Under the pieces are notes generated by a model, which saw only the letters and a list, made by a program, of their open reading frames with translations, was not told where the DNA came from and did no database searches. A DNA stretch of 64,000 bases from an uncultured Bacteroidales bacterium (GTDB lineage Bacteria; Bacteroidota; Bacteroidia; Bacteroidales; UBA932): the NCBI GenBank assembly GCA_944326355.1, contig CALVDO010000001.1, forward strand, positions 1 to 64,000, written 5' to 3'. Made by a program: the position numbers and the translations under genes. Positions 60,018 through 64,000 of the stretch are shown piece after piece. How positions within the stretch are numbered: the first letter of the stretch is position 1; the number at the start of each line of letters is the position of its first letter.

Positions 60018-62635
60018 ATCCAGCCCTGACGGCCGTCGGCGAGCTCGATGTTGTTCCAGTCGCCCACTTCATCCAGGATGCGGACAGTGGTGCCCTCGTG
60101 CAGGATGAACAGATCTGTGGAGGCTTCGTCGGACGGAGAGCTCTTCACGGAGCTGACAGGACGCATGACGACGGCGCTGTCTGCCTTCATGTAGTCCGAC
60201 TTCTGCCAGAGCGAGAAGCTGAGGCAGGCCGCCGACAGCAGGAGGAAGACGAGGCCGGAGAAGAACCCGGTGCGCTTCCACGCAGATGACGCCGACAGCA
60301 GAAGAACTACGGTCATCACCCCGGTCAGCAGCAGGAAGACGATGAAAAGCCATGCCCATGCGTCGGAGTCGAGGATATAGCACACGGATTTGGTCCATGT
60401 CTTGAGTACGAACTCCGGGACAGGGTCGATGCGGTCCTGAATGAATCCGGAGACGACTTCGAGATTGTATCTCGCATCCGAATAAGACGGATCAAGCTTG
60501 AGCGCCCTCTCATAATAGAGGATGGCGTGAGGATAGTCTCCCGCCTTGAAGTAGGCGCTGCCTATGTTGCAATAGAGCGCGGCGGACTCCAGGCCGGAAC
60601 GCGCTATGGTCTCATAGCCGGAGATGGCATCCGCCCATTTTCCTTCCGCATAGGCCGCAGTCGCCCTCGTCCAGAGCGAATCGACATACGGATCCACAGT
60701 CGCGGCTGAAGCTGCCGTCGGCAGCGTGAGGGAGAAGAAGAGGATCAGAGCTGCAGAAACGGCAGCAGCTGACGTCGTCTTTTTGCCTTTCATCATTGAG
60801 TCGATTGAAGATATGACCTTTACGGCATCCTGATAATGCGCGTTCATCGCGTCATGCCCCGGATTAGGCGAATATCTCGCGAACTCGCACGCATCTATGA
60901 GGGCGATGAAGTCCTCCGTAAGCCCGGAGCCGACTCCGGCTGCCGTCAGAGACTCCGACACTCTTTCCCGGTTGAGTTCCGATGCCGGGATATTTAGCTT
61001 GTCGGAGATGAAGCCGAGGAGGGCCTTGTGAAGCTCCTCGTAAAAGGCAGAATAGAGATTCTGCTTGAGATAGTCCCCTGCGAGGGCGAGACGCTTGAGC
61101 GCCATCTTGGTAGCCTTACGCGTCCTTGTGCCGGCCACATCAGCCCTGCGGGCCGCCATCGTGCGGAAGAGCAGCCACATGAGGAATACCACGGCCACAG
61201 CTCCTGCCGTCATTGCCCAGAAGAGGCCCGACCCCACGAAGAAGTCGCCCTTTGCGGAAAGGGCCGGGAGTCTGGTGCTGACATAGCGTATGTCCTCATT
61301 GAGGCTCTTCACTCCGTGTCTCGTAACGCCCGGAGCGACGACGGCCGCCTCTGCGTCAGACTCGCGTCCCTTCTTGACGGTGAAATTGACAGGCGGAGTC
61401 TTGAGGGTCACATACCTCCCCTGGCTGACGTCATAATAGCTGTATGTCACCGGCTCTATCGTGAAGTCGCCGTGACTGCGCGGGATGAACGGATATTCGT
61501 ATGTCTTGCTGCCGGACGTGCCGCCGGAAGCCTTGTCTGTATTTTCTGTCACCTTCGTGTCATACACCTCGAAATCAGGCGGGAAGGTCACTTTTGGAGC
61601 CTCAAGCAGAGACACGTTTCCGCGTCCCTTGATCGTCACCGTCAGAGAAGCGGCCTCATGAGTGGTCAGAGAGTCCTTGCTTAGAGCCGCCGAGATGGTG
61701 AATTTGCCCACACCGCCGCCGAACGAGGCCGGAGCTCCGGACGGAAGCGGAGAGACATTGACTTTGGCCGAGGAGGAATATACCCTCTTCCTCATCGTCC
61801 TGTAGTCGTCGAAGAAGCCGTCGAATATGCTTGCCGGACCGCCGGAGGACACCCGGACGCTCACGAGACACACGAGCTCGGCAGGATCTATCGTGATCTG
61901 ACCTGCCTGCTGAGGCACGAGCACCCATTTGCGGAGGACGGCCGTGTTGTATATCATGTCGTTGTAGCTCTCGCGCGTAAACTCGATATTGGTCGGAGAC
62001 TCCACCTCCTGACTCCAGAAGCCGTTGAAGGAAGGGAATCTGGCGTCCTCAAATCCAGCGATGTTCACCCTCTGATATAGTTTCAGAGTGGCTGTGATCG
62101 GCTCGCCCACCACGACGTCCGATCGGCTGAGGGTGAGCCTCATGAAGATGTCCTCGTCGGAAATCCCGGTCGCGTCCGTCCTGCCGCCCGGCACTGCTCC
62201 GGAAGAGCCCGAAGACGACGAGCCGCCCTGAGAAGAGCCTGAGGATGAGCCGTTGGACACCACCTCGACTGTCGCGGCCCCGGAAGTTATTTCCTTGCCC
62301 TTTATCTTTGCAGTCGCTGCAGGCAGAGTGAACCTGCCGGTCTTCTTCGGCATCAGGATGTAGGTATAGGTGTACTGAGACGATCTCGTGGACTTGCCGT
62401 TTATGATCTGCACGCTCGTGGAACGGCCTGTCTGCGGCCCCCACACAAGCTGAAAGTCGTCCCCCTGACTCCACTGGAAGTCAGACGGCGACTTGTCGCC
62501 CTCCACAATGAACACGACGGTGAACTGCTCGTCCGCCGCCACCACATTAGGCACATCCACCCTGATGGTGGTCTGAGCCCACGCGCAGACCGTCGCAATA
62601 GCCATGACGGCCGTCAAGAATACCCTTTTCATCAT
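59990..62635 (-). CDS. batD: BatD-BatE fusion protein
   Basis: An 881-residue envelope protein of the Bacteroides aerotolerance cluster. A signal peptide (AIATVCAWAQ) is followed by BatD beta-sandwich domains (about 20-430), with a Ser/Gly-rich linker near 145-170, and a membrane helix (LFWAMTAGAVAVVFLMWLLF). A cytosolic-type segment, a second hydrophobic stretch, TPR units (YCNIGSAYFKAGDYPHAILY) and two further membrane helices follow, and the protein ends in an SH3-like domain (ILHEGTTVRILDEVGDW). The last part corresponds to BatE, usually a separate gene. Follows BatB and BatC in the operon; role in oxidative or envelope stress tolerance is known only in outline. Confidence 0.87.
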   Translation of the reverse strand: MMKRVFLTAVMAIATVCAWAQTTIRVDVPNVVAADEQFTVVFIVEGDKSPSDFQWSQGDDFQLVWGPQTGRSTSVQIINGKSTRSSQYTYTYILMPKKTGRFTLPAATAKIKGKEITSGAATVEVVSNGSSSGSSQGGSSSSGSSGAVPGGRTDATGISDEDIFMRLTLSRSDVVVGEPITATLKLYQRVNIAGFEDARFPSFNGFWSQEVESPTNIEFTRESYNDMIYNTAVLRKWVLVPQQAGQITIDPAELVCLVSVRVSSGGPASIFDGFFDDYRTMRKRVYSSSAKVNVSPLPSGAPASFGGGVGKFTISAALSKDSLTTHEAASLTVTIKGRGNVSLLEAPKVTFPPDFEVYDTKVTENTDKASGGTSGSKTYEYPFIPRSHGDFTIEPVTYSYYDVSQGRYVTLKTPPVNFTVKKGRESDAEAAVVAPGVTRHGVKSLNEDIRYVSTRLPALSAKGDFFVGSGLFWAMTAGAVAVVFLMWLLFRTMAARRADVAGTRTRKATKMALKRLALAGDYLKQNLYSAFYEELHKALLGFISDKLNIPASELNRERVSESLTAAGVGSGLTEDFIALIDACEFARYSPNPGHDAMNAHYQDAVKVISSIDSMMKGKKTTSAAAVSAALILFFSLTLPTAASAATVDPYVDSLWTRATAAYAEGKWADAISGYETIARSGLESAALYCNIGSAYFKAGDYPHAILYYERALKLDPSYSDARYNLEVVSGFIQDRIDPVPEFVLKTWTKSVCYILDSDAWAWLFIVFLLLTGVMTVVLLLSASSAWKRTGFFSGLVFLLLSAACLSFSLWQKSDYMKADSAVVMRPVSSVKSSPSDEASTDLFILHEGTTVRILDEVGDWNNIELADGRQGWILSRDLEVI

Positions 62636-62658
62636 CTTCAGTCTCTATTTCTTCTGTT

Positions 62659-63471
62659 CTACCAGTTCTTCTCCTTCTGCCTTGACTTCAGAGCTTCTGC
62701 CTTCTCCTTCTTGACCTTCTCCTGAGTCTCCTTCTCCTTGGCCTGAATGGCCTGAAGCATCTGCTGGGCGGCCTGCGGAGTTATGTTCGGCTGAGGTCGG
62801 GGCTGTCCATTTCCCTGATTCTGATCGCCCTGTCCCTGCTGATCATTCTGATCGCCCTGGTTCTGGTCCTGATTCTGTCCGTTGTCGTCATTGTTCTGCC
62901 CCTGATCATCCTTATTGTCCTGACCATCCTGGTTCTGATCCTGACTGTTGTCGCCGTTCTGATCCTGATTCTGGTCATTCTGCTGGTCCTGCTGACCTCC
63001 GCCGGACTGGTTGTTCTGCTGCTCCTGGAGCTTTCCCTTGGCGTAGATATAATTCTCCTTGGCCGCCATGTCTCCCGGATTAAGAAGCAGAGACTCCTTA
63101 TAGTGAGCGACCGCGGCCTCCCAGTTCTCCTGCTGCGAAGCGGCGTTGCCCGCATTGAAATGCCAGTCAGAGGCCTGTGGAGAGCCCCCGGCCATATCCT
63201 TTACTGCGTCGTATGTCTTCGTCGCCTGCTCATAATCCCCCATCCTGTAGAGGGTATTGGCGAGATTGTAGTTCGCGGCGAAAGACAGGGAATCCTTCAC
63301 GAGAGCCTTCCTGTAGTCGATCTCGGCGGATTTCCAGTCACTTTTCCTGAAGTCCCTGTTCCCGTGTCTGACCTCCCTCCTGTCCGGCTGGGCGGAAAGG
63401 GAGAATGCGGAGACAAGAGTCAGGGCAAATATGCAGACCATCAACTTTCTCATCAGCGTTCCTTTTTTCAT
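62659..63471 (-). CDS. batC: BatC-like TPR protein with Gln/Asn/Asp-rich linker
   Basis: A 270-residue exported protein (signal ending FSLSAQ). Three TPR-like units (GNRDFRKSDWKSAEIDYRKAL; NYNLANTLYRMGDYEQATKTY; NAGNAASQQENWEAAVAHYKE) are followed by a ~75-residue run composed almost only of Gln, Asn, Asp and Gly, then a Lys/Glu-rich helix. The Met seven codons in (63453) may be the true start, as it opens the signal peptide. It lies between BatB and BatD on one transcript. Confidence 0.85.
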   Translation of the reverse strand: MKKGTLMRKLMVCIFALTLVSAFSLSAQPDRREVRHGNRDFRKSDWKSAEIDYRKALVKDSLSFAANYNLANTLYRMGDYEQATKTYDAVKDMAGGSPQASDWHFNAGNAASQQENWEAAVAHYKESLLLNPGDMAAKENYIYAKGKLQEQQNNQSGGGQQDQQNDQNQDQNGDNSQDQNQDGQDNKDDQGQNNDDNGQNQDQNQGDQNDQQGQGDQNQGNGQPRPQPNITPQAAQQMLQAIQAKEKETQEKVKKEKAEALKSRQKEKNW

Positions 63472-63504
63472 CAGTGTTCTTCCGAAACGGCGGACCGCCA
63501 GCGT

Positions 63505-64000
63505 CTAAAACAGACGGCGGCGGATCCTCCTTTCTCCTATAAGCATCTCTATCACGAACAGAGCCAGCGCAATGGCGAAGAAATACATGTACTGCTCATC
63601 ATATTCCTCGAAGATCACGGAACTGAACTCCTCCGCGTCCATCTTCTTTATCTCGTCAATGATCGGATTGAGTCCGAACTCGCTGTTTCCGGCCCGGACA
63701 TACATTCCGTTGCCTGCCGAAGCCACCTCCCTGAGCGTATTTTCCTCGAGGCGGGTGACCACTATCTCCCCGTTCTTGTCCTTCAGCAGCTCGCCGTTCA
63801 TCGGTATCGGCTTGCCCTGGTCGGAGCCCACGCCTATCGTAAACACCCGGATGCCCATTGATGCGGCCTCTCTTGCGGCTGCCACCGGATCATCCTCGTG
63901 ATTCTCTCCGTCAGTGATGACGATTATGGCGCGGCTCTTCTCGCTCTGGGCGCTGAAACTCCTGATGGCGGTGTTGATGGCGTCTCCCATCGCCGTACCC
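63505..64000 (-). CDS. batB: BatB-like von Willebrand factor A protein, C-terminal part
   Basis: The frame runs past the right edge, so only the last ~165 residues are present. The VWA-domain end is seen: GTAMGDAINTAIRSF, then AIIVITDGENHEDDP with the Asp of the third metal-site motif, and VFTIGVGSD. One membrane helix (MYFFAIALALFVIEMLIG) closes the protein, followed by a basic tail. Placement before BatC and the BatD fusion supports BatB over BatA. Confidence 0.85.
   Translation of the reverse strand, partial: GTAMGDAINTAIRSFSAQSEKSRAIIVITDGENHEDDPVAAAREAASMGIRVFTIGVGSDQGKPIPMNGELLKDKNGEIVVTRLEENTLREVASAGNGMYVRAGNSEFGLNPIIDEIKKMDAEEFSSVIFEEYDEQYMYFFAIALALFVIEMLIGERRIRRRLF

Overview
The window looks like one contiguous piece of a Bacteroidales (Bacteroidota) chromosome with a moderately high GC content. 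The reasons are a TonB receptor with a carboxypeptidase-like N-terminal domain, BACON and DUF5689 lipoproteins, DUF4837, a TGS/P-loop nucleoside kinase, the Bat (aerotolerance) cluster, and promoters of the Bacteroidota type TTTG-N19-TAnnTTTG. One such promoter, upstream of tRNA-Glu and rpsT, matches the consensus fully. Family-level placement cannot be settled by reading alone.

Layout. 1-3017: end of gpmI, a ROK sugar kinase and manA (central sugar metabolism), closed by terminators. 3295-12663 (minus): a secreted-protein locus with a NUC-type nuclease, an EEP-family phosphodiesterase, a TonB receptor and a DUF5689 lipoprotein, plus a separate large BACON/OB-fold lipoprotein; it reads like a nucleic-acid or phosphate scavenging system. 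12839-36929: mostly housekeeping genes: M3 peptidase, nitroreductase, acyl-CoA ligase, deoxynucleoside kinase, a deleted acyltransferase, an MBL hydrolase, uvrA, nucleoside kinase, an exported deoxyribosyltransferase-like protein, DedA, TrkH/TrkA, two M23 peptidases, phosphohexomutase, def, ruvX, dxr, rseP and a DUF4837 lipoprotein. 36936-37540: tRNA-Glu, rpsT and tRNA-Pro.

37.6-50.5 kb is accessory DNA lying directly after tRNA-Pro. It holds a 2092-residue secreted SpvB/RHS protein whose AT-rich C-terminal tip carries an HEYGH metallopeptidase motif. The tip is followed by a lipoprotein (candidate immunity protein) and a small outer-membrane beta-barrel. Two degraded copies of the same tip/lipoprotein/barrel module lie upstream, and two further barrels lie downstream. 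In one degraded copy the toxin tail's stop codon overlaps the lipoprotein start codon.

50.56-59.98 kb is a compact, apparently complete eleven-gene type II secretion / type IV filament-like operon: three pseudopilins, a GspK-like protein with a beta-helix-like body, a minimal prepilin peptidase, the GspE ATPase, the secretin, GspL/PilN-, GspM/PilO- and GspC/PilP-like proteins, and GspF. It starts only 40 bp after the last barrel gene and is co-oriented with the RHS locus, so a link between this machine and export of the RHS protein is worth testing. 59990-64000 (minus) is the Bat cluster (a BatD-BatE fusion, BatC, and the end of BatB).
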